A stretch of DNA of 64,000 bases. Source: Brugia malayi. Lineage: Eukaryota; Nematoda; Chromadorea; Rhabditida; Onchocercidae. The notes beneath the pieces were generated by a model that saw nothing but the letters and a program-made list of their open reading frames with translations, was not told the origin of the DNA and ran no database searches. This document shows positions 30,967 through 43,624 of this stretch, piece by piece; position 1 is the stretch's first letter; every line of letters begins with the position of its first letter. The DNA lies in contig NW_025062479.1 in NCBI RefSeq assembly GCF_000002995.4, positions 21,944,721 to 22,008,720 of the forward strand, written 5' to 3'. Position numbers and translations under genes: made by a program.

Positions 30967-31909
30967 TTTTTTTTTTTTAGGAGGCTAATTAGTTGTTAGT
31001 TAAAGTATCGGTGATGTGATTTTGAAGAAGAATGAAAAAGTGCAAGATTGTCTTCAAATTTTAGGAGATATGAAGATGAAATTTTGAATTTGAGAACTGG
31101 TTAAGAAGATACGATGCTGATCTGATTTTTTTTTTTTGATTTCTTAAAAGTTTAAAATAAATTTAGGGAAATTTTTTTTTTTGGGAAGATTTTTATACTC
31201 TACTTTATATCAGCAACAAAAGTTGTGCCGAATTAATGAATGAGATGATGATAATTGGCTGAATATTTTAGGCCACAAATCATTTTACTTGGCCATTAAT
31301 TAAAAGTTATTGTTTACATTTATGATCTGACTAATTTTTAAATGACATTTCTATAAATAAACAATTAGAAAGGAAAGATCCTTGAGATGAATAAAGAAAT
31401 GGAAAAAAGCACAATTTTGAGAGATAAAAAAATTTTAATTTTTGTCAAAGTAATAATTTCATACTGATTGAATAAAATAGAAAAAAAAAAAAAAGAATGA
31501 AGAAGTGATAAATAATAAGAAAGAATAAATCAGTATTACTAATTATTTAATAATTTTTTTTTTTTTTTAGTGAAATTTTTCAGAGAACAGAAAATTTTTG
31601 CTTTCTCTAGTTTTTCTATAAAAGTTGATCTTAGCCATTATTGCAATTCAATTTAATTATGTTTTTTTTTTTTTTTGTTTAGCAGTAATTTTTAAAATAA
31701 TTTCATAGTAACTAAATTATCACAAATTGAAATATTTTATCAAATTTGAGAAATTAATTTTATGAAAACAAGAAAATGAAAATAATGAGAAAATCTAAAA
31801 TCGAAAGAAATGCACTAAAATTTGTGTTTTTTAAGAATAAACATATATATCTGAATGAAACTAAAAAAAAAATGCACCGATAAATGGATGATCATTTCAA
31901 AGTAAGCAT

Positions 31910-32120
31910 TTTTATAATTTAACAACAAATTAAGCATTTTTTTTAATTTAGCGACAGGTCAAGTAAGCACTTCTTAAATTTAGCTGCAGATCAAGTAAAT
32001 ACTTTTCAAATTTAACAACAAATTAAAGAAGCATTTGGCATGTCAAAGGTATTTCAAAGGTATTTTTTTAATTTAGCGACAGATCAAGCAGGCATTCTTT
32101 TAAATTTAGTGACAAATACT
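31910..32120 (+). repeat. Degenerate tandem repeat, unit about 30-33 bases
   Basis: Roughly six diverged copies of a unit beginning AATTTAGCGACAGATCAAG and followed by AAGCATTTTT-type sequence, starting near 31918, 31949, 31979, 32010, 32072 and 32105. Variants include ATTTAACAACAAATTAAG and ATTTAGCTGCAGATCAAG. One spacing is longer because of an insertion at 32040-32070. No function is recognised. Confidence 0.65.
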
Positions 32121-33550
32121 AATTTCATTAATATAATGAATTATTTACAATGAACGAAACCTTCAACAATGATTTTTGATGTAATTGTCAAACATGTTTT
32201 GCACATACATTAGTAGTTTAGATTGCAGGAAAACTTTTTTACAGTTTCTTAAAATATTAATTTTGATTTTTAATCTCGCTTACAGTTCCATTTAAACTTA
32301 ATAAATCTTATGAATCTTTTTTTTTTTTTTTTCTTTCTCTCAAATAATTTTATAATTGTTACTTCTTTACATTCATTACAGATAATATTTTTCAGTAATA
32401 AATTTTGATCTGATTAGATTGAGAGATAAGATTTTGCTATAATACAACAAAAAATTTCTGTATACTATTGAAAATACAATTAGAAGAGAGAATGTCTAAT
32501 GGAAATTCAACATTTTTGCTATTCGATATAAATTATAGAATAAAATTTCTGACATACAATTTTATGAGCACAAAATATTTCCTTTTTTTTTTCTCAGAAA
32601 AAAAACCTCTCTCAAGTTTTTTTTTTCTAGATAAAACTTTTTTTGATATCAATCAAATTGATCACACAATAATAATTGGAAGACTAAATCAAAAAGAAAA
32701 GAAGAAGATGATGTATTTAGTTAATTTTTATCGAGATTGCATCTATCAAGTTTACTTAATGTATTTATTACTTACTTACAAATATGATTGAAAAATAAGT
32801 AAGTAAAAAAAAAAAAACAATGAAATATTCAGTTGTATAATTGAAAAAAACATGAAAAGTTTAAACATATAATTTAGAACAATTTCTAAATTGCATTGTA
32901 TGATATTTATTGGAAAAATTATTTGTTAATAAAACAAACATTTTAATCAAATTTAATTTTGATAATCAAAATTCATCGATTTTTATCAATCTTTTATCTA
33001 TGTAGGACTGAAAAAAAAAGAGAGAAAAACAAATATTTTACAATAACAAAATTAAATTTTAATATAATCGAGAAAGGGACAACAAATAGCAAAAAATATT
33101 TGTTATGTTTCTGCAATTTATCATATTTTTGATAGAATATAATAAATTTTTTTTTCTTTTTTTTTAAATTCTATAACAATTAAACTTAAACAATGATAGT
33201 TATCAAAAAAAAAAAAAAAAAAAAAAATAGAAAAATCATAAATTTGCGCCCAGTTTTTTGAAAAATTTTTTCCTATCATTCTACTCTGTTCTGCTCCGTT
33301 TCAGTTAGCAATGTTCATTGTTTGAAATATTTTATTTTAAATTTTCATTTACACTTTTTTTTTTTTTTTTTCACTATGTGATACTTTAACAATTTACTGT
33401 TTTAATTTACAGAAAAGAGAAAAAAAAAAAAATTTTTTTTTTCCTCTTTTTTTAACCAATGCAATCAAAATTGATATTTGGACAAAAATTTTAAAATTGA
33501 AAAATGCTAGCAAAGGATGTTTTTTTTTTTTTTTTTCATCAATTTTTCTC

Positions 33551-33581
<31 letters not shown>

Positions 33582-33736
33582 TTTCTTTTTGCTAATTTTT
33601 GCTGTCTATGGAAAATTAAAAATGTAAAGATTAAAGATCACCATCATTCATCTAAACAACGAAAAAAGCAGAAAAAGCTTTGGGTTTTTTTTTTTTTTTT
33701 TATTTTTGCTGAAGTGTTTGTGCATCGTTTTTGTTC

Positions 33737-33784
33737 ATTTCATTTCATTTCATTTCATTTCATTTCGTTTTGTTTTGTTTTGTT
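33737..33784 (+). repeat. Pentanucleotide repeat TTTCA changing to TTTTG
   Basis: Five TTTCA units are followed by TTTCG and TTTTG units and then a T run. It is a simple-sequence array whose unit has drifted along its length. Confidence 0.85.
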
Positions 33785-35567
33785 TTTTTTTTTTTTTCTC
33801 ATCGAACTTTAATCAACATTAATCTCTCTAAATGAAGATATGTTGTAAAACTAAATTTGTTGTATGATAGCATTTTTGGTAAATGAAAAATGTTTTTCCA
33901 TTTTTTTTTTTTTTCTTTTTGAAAAAAACATTTTTGCAAAATTAACAGCATAACAAAATTTATAAATGATATTTACCACTAATTTTTTTTTTCGCTATTT
34001 TTTTTCAATCAATCAATCAATCACTGACTGAAATTATTCATTGCTTCTAAATTTTCATATAAGGAACAAGAATTTTTTCAAATTTTGTTATAATTTTTTT
34101 TTTTTTTCATTCTCATTTCATTTATTTTTTTTTTTTTTGGTCTTAAAAAAAAAAAGAAAAAATCATTCTCATTTTAATTATTTTCTATCTCTATTTTGAT
34201 ATTTCTAAATTTACTACAATTTGATATATTAGAGTTTTAGACATTTTATTAAATTATTGTTATCATATTTCTCATCAATCGATTTTATTAGTATTTCGTA
34301 CTAAAAAGAAAAAGGAAAAAAAAAAAAAAAAGAAAAAGAAAAACTTACAAATATTTGCATAAACTTCACCATTTATTTTTTTAATTTTTAAACATTTTGT
34401 TTCTTTATTACACATATACAAACATTTCGTTGTTTTTTTCTTTTTAATAACTATAAAAATAAATTTATAGCAGAATTGATAAGCTTTAGCAAGAAGTGCT
34501 GATTTCAGAATTTCAATATATCAGAGAAACAACTGATTGAAGCTAGGAAAAAAAATAAGAATTTTATTCTAATTATATTATTTGGCAGTTTTATTTAAAT
34601 AACATTTTATTCATCCATAATAACAATCTGAAAATAATAATAATAAATGAATTAATAGCTTACTCATTCCAAAAATTAATGAAGTATGAAATTAGCAATT
34701 TGTTTGGGATGATTTTATTGAAGAAAAAAGAAATATTTTCTCAAATGTTTAGCAAAGATTTTTACTGAAGAACTATTCGCCCAGTGATTTCCATTAATTG
34801 ATTCATTAATTCAAATAAACAAATCTGAAAAAATAAACTCAGATGATCTAAGAAAAAAAAAAAAAAAAATTTAAATGAGCAGAAATTCCAAGTAATCAGT
34901 CTTAAATGAATTAAGCAAAAATTTAAAAAAAAAAAAAAAATTAATTTAAACTGCACTTTCCTGTTGAATTCTTTTCAATGAATGACTGAATGAATCGATC
35001 ATTAATTAAAGATTTCAATTCTGCTAATAATATGAAAAAAGAAAAAAAAAAAAGGTTAATACTTAAAAAGATTAATAAAGCAAAATTTACGTTTAAAAAA
35101 ATTCTAAAATAATATTTTATTTTTCCTCCTAAAATTAATTCTCATTCTAAAAAATTATTTTCATTGAATTAGCAAGTTTCTATGTGGAATTACAGTGATA
35201 AGAAATTGAACAGTGAAAAATGAAATATAAAAGAAATGTACAGAAGCGCTTAGACAGAAACGCTTTTATGAATTGAGGAATACATTTCGATTTCTCGAAT
35301 GAAATTAGTTAAAAAGCACTGAATGAATGATTGAAAAGAAAAAAAAAAAGATAGATTTTAATCCGTTATTATACCAATTGAATCGCTCAATGAAAATACA
35401 TTTAAATTCTGAGATAAATTGATAAAAAAACAAGAATTTCAATTAAATTTCAGCAATTTTTTTAAATTTCGGCAATTTTCAATCAATACAATTTATAATA
35501 TTTTCAAAATCTTTTATATGATCAATAAAAAGTGTTCGCAAATATTCTAATAATTATAACACAGATT

Positions 35568-35598
<31 letters not shown>

Positions 35599-36143
35599 TT
35601 TTAAAAAAAAAAAAGACTCTTGTTAATATGAACATATTAAAAAGTAAAAATATATTTAAAATAAGAAAATAATAACTAATATTTCATTTTTTTTTCCTTT
35701 TAAAATTAATTTTTATTCAGCTAACAAATTAATTTTATTCAATGTAAAAAATTATTTTAATTCAGGTAAGCATATTATTTTCATTTAAGTTAGCAAGTTA
35801 TTTCGAACAAATGGTATTTCTTCTCTCTCTTTTTTTTTTTTTTTTTCCTTCTTTGTTGTCTTTATCGATGTAATTTGCTTTATAAGCAACGATTCACTTT
35901 GTTTGAATCATTCATAGAAATCTTTTTAAGATAAAAAAAAAAAGAAAAAATTGTGCGAAATAGAAAGCCAAAGAAAAAAAGAAAGGTAATTGAATGTATA
36001 ATAGCAAAGATTTTGTTGGCGATTACTTGCAAAGTTACATTTTTCACTTTTTTTTTTTTTTTTTTTTTGAGGAAAAAAGTTCTTTCCAGTTGAGTTATAA
36101 TATTTTCCAAGGCCATTTATTTTTAAACTACTTTTACTTTTAA

Positions 36144-36213
36144 CATACACACACACACACACATACACATACATACACGCACATACACACATACATACAT
36201 ACACACATACACA
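36144..36213. repeat. (AC)n / (ACAT)n compound microsatellite
   Basis: About 70 bases of alternating ACAC and ACAT units, of the same type as 25541-25615. Confidence 0.9.
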
Positions 36214-38707
36214 ATGTGTTTGAGAATAATAGAAAAGAAGGAATTTTGTGAATATTCAGCAATTGCACTATCAATTTTTAGCTTTTACCTGGTCATGTAA
36301 AGCTGATTTGTTTGAAATATAATATTTAGTATTATCAAAATACATATGATGATTATGATTATGATAACGGTTATGATGATTATATGATAATTATATGATT
36401 ATTCAAACAGTGAATATGTAATATTGAAGTTTATAAGTTTAAAAATTATAATTGAGAGAAAAATTCAGGATTTTCTTCAATAATCATTTATTTTTACTTA
36501 TTTACTTCTTTTTTTTTTTTTTTTTTTTTTGTAAATTATTCTTACTTTTTGCAATAAAACAAAGATAACAGAGAAAAGAAGAAGAAGAAAAAGGAAAAAA
36601 AAAAAGGTGAAACAATTGAAGGATAAAAGAATTGTAAATGAATGTAATAGTTGAATTAACGAACATTTGTAATATTTTGACAATTTCTGGTGTTCATCTT
36701 ATTCCGAATACTGTAATCGCAATTTTCCGGAGATTTGAATTCAATATTTTGTAAATGAATAAAGATTGTCTTCCGCAATTATCAATTATTGTTGCAAGTA
36801 AACGGAAGGAAGGAAGGAAGGAAAAAGCGCTTGAATAAATTTGTGATTTGTGAAAAGAGTAATTTTGACTAAAATAACTCATAATTAAACTTTAAAATTT
36901 AGCAAAAAAACACATAAACGTATTAAATTTTTTTTTTTTTTTTTTTTTTTAATCCTATTCCTTATTTCTATGATCAATAAAAATAATAATAATAACAATA
37001 ATAATAATAATCAATAAAATTTCTTAGTGACAAAAAAAAAAATTATATAAAATTAAATAACATTCAATGATCAATGAATTGAAATTTTTTAAAATACAAA
37101 AGCTTTTTTTTTACTTTTCCTGTGGCAATCATATAATTCCGAAATGATTAATGGAAACTTCATTTTTAATTAATCTTTCATTGTTTTCTCAAAAAAAAAA
37201 AAAAAATTTAATTTTTCTTAATATAGTTGCAGTAATAGTAGTTATGATTAGAAATTGTAAATTAATCTATTCAATTCAAAAAATTTACAAAGCAACAAAC
37301 AATTTACATTAATTTATCAGTCCAGCAAAAGATATCAGAGTATTAAAATTTGTTTTCTGATATCATTGAAAAAAAAAACAAAAAAATTTTCATTGCATTA
37401 CTGAAACTTACAATTAATTTAAACGATTCATTCTTCAAATGCTTTTTTTTTTCTGAATAGAAATCAAATAATTAATTAAAAATTTTAAAGTTATTTAGCA
37501 CCTCTCATCGTTTTTCCGGTTGCTATGAAATCTAAAAGAAATTTTTTTTTTAACAATTATTCAACTTATTTCTTCATTTGTTTTAAAAATAAGATTGTGA
37601 TAATTGATAAACATTGATAACTCATTAATGACTTTTAATCGTTGTAATAAGATTAAAATTTTTGTTTAAAATAGAAAGAAAAGAGTTTATTTTTATGAGT
37701 GAAATGTGTGAATGAAAAAGATTATTGTATGAAATATTTTCTCTGTAATGAAAATAAAACATAAATATTTGTGATTAATTTAAAATGACTATCATTCATA
37801 CTTCTGTGATAATCTTTTCTACTCTTTTCATATATTGAATTATCTCATTTAGCAATTATTATTATTACAGCCTAATTTTTCTAAAGTTAATAATGATTTT
37901 TTTTAATAAAAAAATTTTTCTAAAGTTAATAATGACGTTATTTAATATGATTTAACTTAATTGAATATTTATAAGATAAAGTAAAGTATATAACATTGTT
38001 GTAAGTCAGTAATATTTTCTCATTAATTAATGATTTCCTATTAATTTCGAAGTAAGACTTAAAGTTAAGTAAGTGGTTTGTTTGTTTGTTTTTTTTCCAT
38101 ATGTATTCGAATTCTTCGCCAGTAAATTTTACTTTACTTTGTATCTATATCATTTGGTTTACAAATTGTCATAGAAAAATCAATAGAATATCAAAATGAT
38201 AATATCACTTTATTTTACGTGAGATTCGGTTTAGAAAGAAAAAAGAAGGATTATTGGAGTTACAGATAGCTAAGCTTATAAATTTATTAAACTTTAGACT
38301 ATTCTTAATTTTCGAAAAGTTAGGAAAATAAAAAAAAAAATGAAAAAGTGAGGGCAAAAAAAAAGGAAGTAAAGGAACAAATTATTATCTTTCTTCCGAT
38401 ATTTCAATAGTGTTTGTCTTGTGAACAATTACTTTACAATTATCACTTAGTCTTTTATCAAAAAACTCTAGACTTAATTTTTATCAAACATTCTCGCTTA
38501 TTCAAATTTGGAGTAACTGAAATGCAGTATGATACGTCAACTGATAAAAGATTAGAAGAAAGGGAGTGATCCAATGACTGTTGCATTATGATCCGCATTG
38601 ATTTCACGGACGTTCAAAGTGTTTTGAAATGTTAGTTTAATTCAAATGTTTGCCGGTAGTTTGGGAAATTTTGTTATCTCTATTTTAAATTATTTGAAGA
38701 AAGCGAG

Positions 38708-40747
38708 ATGGCTGATAACTGCAGTCTGAAGGAACTTTTGCAAGAAAGTACGGAAGATTTGGAAGCGACTATTAAAATGGTTTCAAATTATGTATTTACA
38801 ATTTTAGCAATTTGTGTAATGTCTTCCCATTATTCTACAATTTGTCATATTTCCGTTGGATCAGCACCTCTTTTCGATTAAGATTTTCGTTTTACGACTT
38901 GTTAAAAATTCAAAAATTAGTTTATCCTTTGTTTGTTATCATTAAGTTGAGAGATTTTTTGAATTTTGGTTGAACCTAGTTATCCTTGTTCGCCGATACA
39001 TAACTGAGTGGCATTGGGAAGTAGAAAAATCAAAAAAAAAAAAAATTGTAATATAACATAAAAAGAATAAAGGATTTTTGGGGAATAGATTTCACTTAAT
39101 CGATATGTTATTAAACTGAATATTCGACTTCTTCATTACAGATAGTTGCGTTTGTTCTGGACAGGGATCGAAGCTGTGGGTCACTTACATCTCTTTGTGA
39201 ATCATTCCGCAAGAAACATGCTGAATTAGCGAAACTTCTTGCCAAAGGTTTGTTTAACTGTGTACTTTTGTAGCTTATGTTTTATGTTGCTCTTATTTTT
39301 TATGCTTTTACTGTCTTATGCTTTTATTTTTAGTACCTGCTCATCAGGAAAGAGAGAGAGAAATCCGAAGATTGGAAGCAGAAGTTGAAGCACGCGACCG
39401 AATTCTTGGAGATTTACAAAATCAGTTAATGGCTGCGGAAAAGCTTGTAACTAAAATGGTTTTTCAGGTATAACATGAATTTTGGTTTTGTTGTATGCCT
39501 CTCTTTTCTTCGTTTATGTGAAGTAAATGAAGTCTGAAATGTGGAAAGTGAAGTGTAAGGGATGAGCCTGAGACTTTGAAGCAAGGGACTGAAGCATATC
39601 ATTAGATTTCCTTCAGTCTTCCTGTTATTTTTCATTTTGAGGCATGTGCTTTTACAAAGTGATTATTTTTAAGGCTGATAAAAAGGTGAAGGAAATGCGT
39701 CAATCGGAAGCAAACAGGGTAAATAGTGAAACGATTATTCGTTTCGCTAATCAGATCAGTAGAACATACGCTGTCGCTGCGCCACTTGGTTGGCAACTTG
39801 GCGATACGTCTCGACCATATCCTACCGAGGTTAGAGAATTTTTGGTTTTTCTACAGTCAACAATGGGAAAACAAAAAATATCCTATAGTCACTTAAACTA
39901 GTAAGTGAAGAATGCTCTTATTTTCTTGTTAGCTATTCCTCTCTTAAGCCTTCTGTATCTCTCTGTCTTTGTGTGTGTTATAAAAATGGATAACTATTAT
40001 ATGGAATAAAGCTTCAGTTTTCTTTCATTTCAAGTTATAGTTTAAAATCAACAAATTAAGTAACTTACAGGCGGAGTTGCGTTTATCCGCGTTGGCAGCG
40101 CCACGTGTAATAGTGCAAGCAGCCCCTCCGGCTTTATCTTTGCTTCGTCAACCTGCAGCTAGTACTAGTGGAATGTTACGTAGTGGACGTGGTGCTTCAC
40201 CGATGACATCATATTCGGCAGCTATGCAACAACAACAAAAGTATTTTCATATTAATAGTTCTTAGTTTTTTACAGGGGAGGTAGTATATAGTTGGATTAA
40301 TATATATGTGAAATAAGTATCATTCATCTGAAAATGAAAGCAGGGAACATTCAGATATTAGTTGGGAAGCAATTGGTTTAATAAACACAAATTTTAGAAT
40401 AATTTTTCGATTTTGAGCCTCAGATTTTGCTTGGAAATAAGAGTTCATTTCATTTCAGATCATGGAGTCCACGTGGTACATTTGTTCAGCAGTCCTCTTC
40501 ATCACCTCGAGGTAGAAGTGCAGGTGGCCGCGGTAGCATTATATCTCCACGCATTGGTGCCGCACCAGGTGCAGGTCTTTTGCAGCGACGTCCATCCATG
40601 ACTGGAAGTAGTCCTCATTTATCTAGTCCCTCATCATCCTACCAAGGTCCCATCAGAGGAGGTCTTCCACCACCAATAAGCAATGTTGAACAGATGAGCT
40701 CTGACTCAAGCAGTAGTTCAAGTAGTGATGAGGGTAGTCCCTCTTAA
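38708..40747 (+). CDS. MED4: Mediator complex subunit 4
   Basis: MED4 is a middle-module subunit of Mediator, linking transcription factors to RNA polymerase II in the nucleus. Six exons: 38708-38779, 39142-39247, 39334-39467, 39674-39829, 40071-40240 and 40459-40747 (TAA); 308 residues with consistent phase. Family features: an N-terminal ELLQESTEDLEATI helix, a long coiled coil (EREIRRLEAEVEARDRIL, AAEKLV), the conserved SETIIRFANQISRTYAV segment and APLGWQLGDTSRPYPTE. The C-terminal part is low-complexity, Pro/Ser/Gly/Arg-rich, and ends with an acidic Ser-rich tail (SSDSSSSSSSDEG), as in human MED4. The Arg/Gly-rich segment between residues 190 and 270 is longer than in the human protein. 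Divergent from the gene-poor region; the next gene downstream lies on the same strand. Confidence 0.94.
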
Positions 40748-41721
40748 TTTTCTGTATCTTGCTTTAAATTTGTTAGGGATTGAAACTTATATCATATCAT
40801 ATGAAAAAAGTTTTTCTGAAAACTCTTTAGTATTTACGAAACTGTCCACGTATTCCAGTCTTTTAAATATGATCGCTGCAGAATGTTTTATCTATTTATT
40901 CTACAACCCGTTTGTCATCCTTTACAAATTAATAAGTCTGAATCTTTTCTTTGCAATATAAGAGTGTTGGCAAAGTAAACAGTATTGGGAATTCTTCTAG
41001 GTTCGTCATTTTTAAAGTCTTTTTTGCTTTGTTACAAAGTCTCTTTTGGTACAGTGCAGGTTTTATTTTGTCTTCGAGATATTGGCCAGTCATGAGTTTT
41101 TGCTTTTCTTTTTTCCATCATTGCTCATTATGCGTCTTTGTTATTTGATCACCAAAGTTTTTATTCTATGATTTAACTAAAAAAGTTATGTTATTCCAAG
41201 ATTTTATATGGTGGATTGCAAATATTTTCTCCCTCATAAACTTTGAGTGTTTTGGATGCTGTTGATTACTTCAAATATGAAGTGTTTGTACTAACTGATC
41301 AAAGTTTAATTAAAGTTGGAAAAAGCTGTCATTCGTAAGTGAAAATTCCAGTAACTTAACATTAAGTTGATTTGCTTGAGGTCCATTAGATAATGCTCAT
41401 CAGGTCGAAGAAGTCCGGTAGTATTTCATTTTGTTTCTGACATTTTTCTTTCCGTTGTTTCGGCTGTTCTACTTGTTACATTTTGTGTTTTTCTGTTTAA
41501 AACAATTTCAAAATTCACTGCTCTGGACTGTTTTGTTTTGGTTAATAAATTCTTTACATATTGCTGCAATAAAATGAATTGTTTTTGTATTGAACAGTGT
41601 TTACATATTGATTACCGAGGTTCCTCATTTAGCACGAAATTTTCTAATCTTTGATTAGACTGTGCTGAAATAGCTTACGTTTGTGATTGGAAGTTTCCAT
41701 GAATCAAATTATTTAGTGCAC
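40748..41721. other. Intergenic region between MED4 and the RAM-like gene
   Basis: About 970 bases on the same strand. It carries the MED4 3' UTR and the upstream region of the next gene. T-rich stretches occur but no clear acceptor close to the downstream ATG, so an operon link is not supported by the sequence alone. No coding frame with family similarity was seen. Confidence 0.5.
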
Positions 41722-42552
41722 ATGGGTGAACCAAAGAGAACAGTGGATAAAACCGTTTCGAGTTCAGATAGTAATTCTGGAGCATGTGGTACCGAAACAC
41801 TTCCATCTTCCAAAGAATCAAGTAATACTAATAAAGGTTTGTGAAATTGATTGCGATGTATTACTTTCTAGTGAAAAATTTATTGGTGAAACTAATTGAT
41901 CTATTGTTTTTGGAGTTCTTAAAAATGACAACTTTGCAGAGTTGAGTGATTTCCCTGATCTAACTGATTTTGTTAATCAAAGGACCGAAAATGATCTGGA
42001 TGAATTATTTTCTAGTCGATATACAATGGTAAGCCGATCAATTCATACAATGCAAAGTTGCTAAAATCATAGTTATATTATTTAGGATTTCAGGCAAATA
42101 AATTGTATGTAGAAGTTGCAAATGGTTTTCCTGATCCGGTCATTGTTTGTCCATGGAGCAAAAGACCGAAAAGGAATTTCGATTATACGTATGCCTTCTT
42201 AATCATTTCCGCTTTCCATGATATGTTTGGAATAGTTTGATTAGTTCCATGTTCATTACATTCTGTACATTAATATGCAAAATTCTTTGAAAGTTTCAGT
42301 CAGTCTAAAATTAGTGAGAATTAATTTGACATTTCCACATTTAGGAAGGAACTAAATTTTCCGGACATGAATTTCAGCGGTGGTCAGCGAAGATCCTGGA
42401 GAGAAGATCGTGGACGAAATGTTAACTCAGAATGGCGAAGTGGTTGGAGGAATCCGAATTACGATCCTTATGTTGCACACGGATCATGGAAGAGACGTAA
42501 CGCAGATGCGGACCATGTTCGTGTTTCTTATCCAGGCAGAACAAATTCCTAA
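41722..42552 (+). CDS. RAMAC: Probable RNMT-activating mini protein (RAM/RAMAC) homologue
   Basis: Four exons in phase: 41722-41836, 41940-42028, 42094-42188 and 42345-42552 (TAA); 168 residues. The middle part (residues about 57-95) contains LDELFSSRYT followed by FPDPVIVCPWSKR. The human RAM activation domain has the same pattern at the same spacing: EEMFASRFT, then PPESPPIVEEWNSR. The rest of the C terminus is Arg/Gly/Asn/Trp-rich (GGQRRSWREDRGRN), like the RNA-binding part of RAM. RAM binds and stimulates the mRNA cap guanine-N7 methyltransferase RNMT in the nucleus. The N-terminal 55 residues are Ser/Thr-rich and acidic and not part of human RAM, so this protein is longer than the 118-residue human one. 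An alternative reading is an unrelated RG-rich RNA-binding protein; a profile search would decide. Confidence 0.6.
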
Positions 42553-43624
42553 CGTCAGCGGAAAAGAAAGTTTAGAACATTCAGCACTGTCGTGATCATG
42601 CTGCATAATATAAATTTCAAGTAGTAATTTGTATTAAAATCTCATTAATGACTCTAATCCGAAGAGCTCTATTACAATAAGCACATGCTGTAACTATCGC
42701 AAACTTCTGAAAGAAGCATGAATAGTAAGCCAATACTCCAGTGGCATACTTTTCTGTCATTCTTCTTGGAAATCCGAACGAAATCTTAAGATAGAATTTT
42801 ATGGAAGTTTTATGATTTGCAATGAATCAAAACCTTTTTTGCTTAGGCTCAGGCTTAGGCTTAGGGTATACTTAGGCTTAGGCTTAAGCTTTATTTCAAA
42901 TCTGAAAATCGATTTTGATTGAAATCTTAAATCTGAATGTTTTTAGTTTTAGTATTTTATCATCATTTATTGAAAAAAAAAAAAAACTACTACGAATTGT
43001 GTATAATTTAATTGAAGAATTAAAAGCATGTTCATCCAGTCATTGAGGATTAAAAATATGTTATTCATATTGAAAATTTGAGGATGTTAAGATATTATGG
43101 TATAAATGATTTCCATTAAGCATTCAGATGTTACCAAAACTAGAAATTAAAAGTGAATAAGGGCAGTATTATTATTTATTTGGAACAATTCTATGGAAGT
43201 GCAACTGAGACAAGTGTGGAAAATGCGCCTACGATATAAAGGAGCAGATGGAGATGTCGGTTTTTGGATCTTAATACTTCATAAAACGAATATAAAGTAT
43301 TTAAACAAAGTCATACTAAAATGCCTGGGAAGTGCTAGAAACTTGCGGGAATCGAATGATCATTCAAGTAAAAGGCCCAGATACTCCCTAAAATTTAAGA
43401 AAAATTCCAATTCATGAATTTCCAGTCCAACTAAAACTCTGGTTTTTGCTCTGACCACAATCCAGTTTTTCTTGAAAGGGATATCAACTCATTGGAATTT
43501 ATTTATCTCTCTTCAAATTAAGAAGGAAGGATTGAAAATAAGATTTTAAAAGTTCCGTCTTTAATAGTTTATTATCAAATCACATGAGCAATGAAATGAG
43601 AGAAACATATAAACCAGAAACAAG
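42553..43624. other. Intergenic region between convergent RAM-like and PARL genes
   Basis: About 1.07 kb holding two 3' UTRs. It contains the telomere-like repeat at 42843-42889 and a 74-codon + strand frame at 43193-43417, which has no recognised family and may be chance. Confidence 0.5.
42843..42889 (+). repeat. Interstitial telomere-like repeat (TTAGGC)n, degenerate
   Basis: Eight hexamer positions in register: TTAGGC, TCAGGC, TTAGGC and TTAGGG, then a 5-base TATAC break, then TTAGGC, TTAGGC and TTAAGC. TTAGGC is the telomere repeat of nematodes (established knowledge). Four copies are exact and three have one change. It sits between two convergent genes and is far too short and eroded to be a chromosome end. 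Confidence 0.85.

Larger units (their letters stand above)
20154..38707. other. 18.5 kb gene-poor region, homopolymer- and microsatellite-rich
   Basis: This stretch lies between the start codons of two divergent genes (nuclear receptor, minus strand; MED4, plus strand). It is dominated by A/T runs, CT/AG, AC and AT microsatellites and short AT-rich frames that look random. I see no recognisable protein family. Less repetitive islands stand out at about 20780-20990, 24520-24600, 25620-25860, 28880-29350, 29820-30480, 30870-30970 and 36680-36840. These may be enhancers, untranslated 5' exons of the receptor, small RNA genes or unrecognised exons. The large size of the gap beside a developmental-type transcription factor gene fits a regulatory landscape, but that is inference. 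Confidence 0.6.

Noticed and set aside
42380..42595. 71-codon frame overlapping the last exon of the RAM-like gene
   Set aside because: It is in another frame of an exon that already has phase-consistent coding sequence and a recognisable RG-rich protein.
43193..43417. 74-codon + strand frame between the RAM-like and PARL genes
   Set aside because: No recognised family, no splice or trans-splice signal near its ATG, and it lies where two 3' UTRs are expected; kept only as a remark in the intergenic entry.
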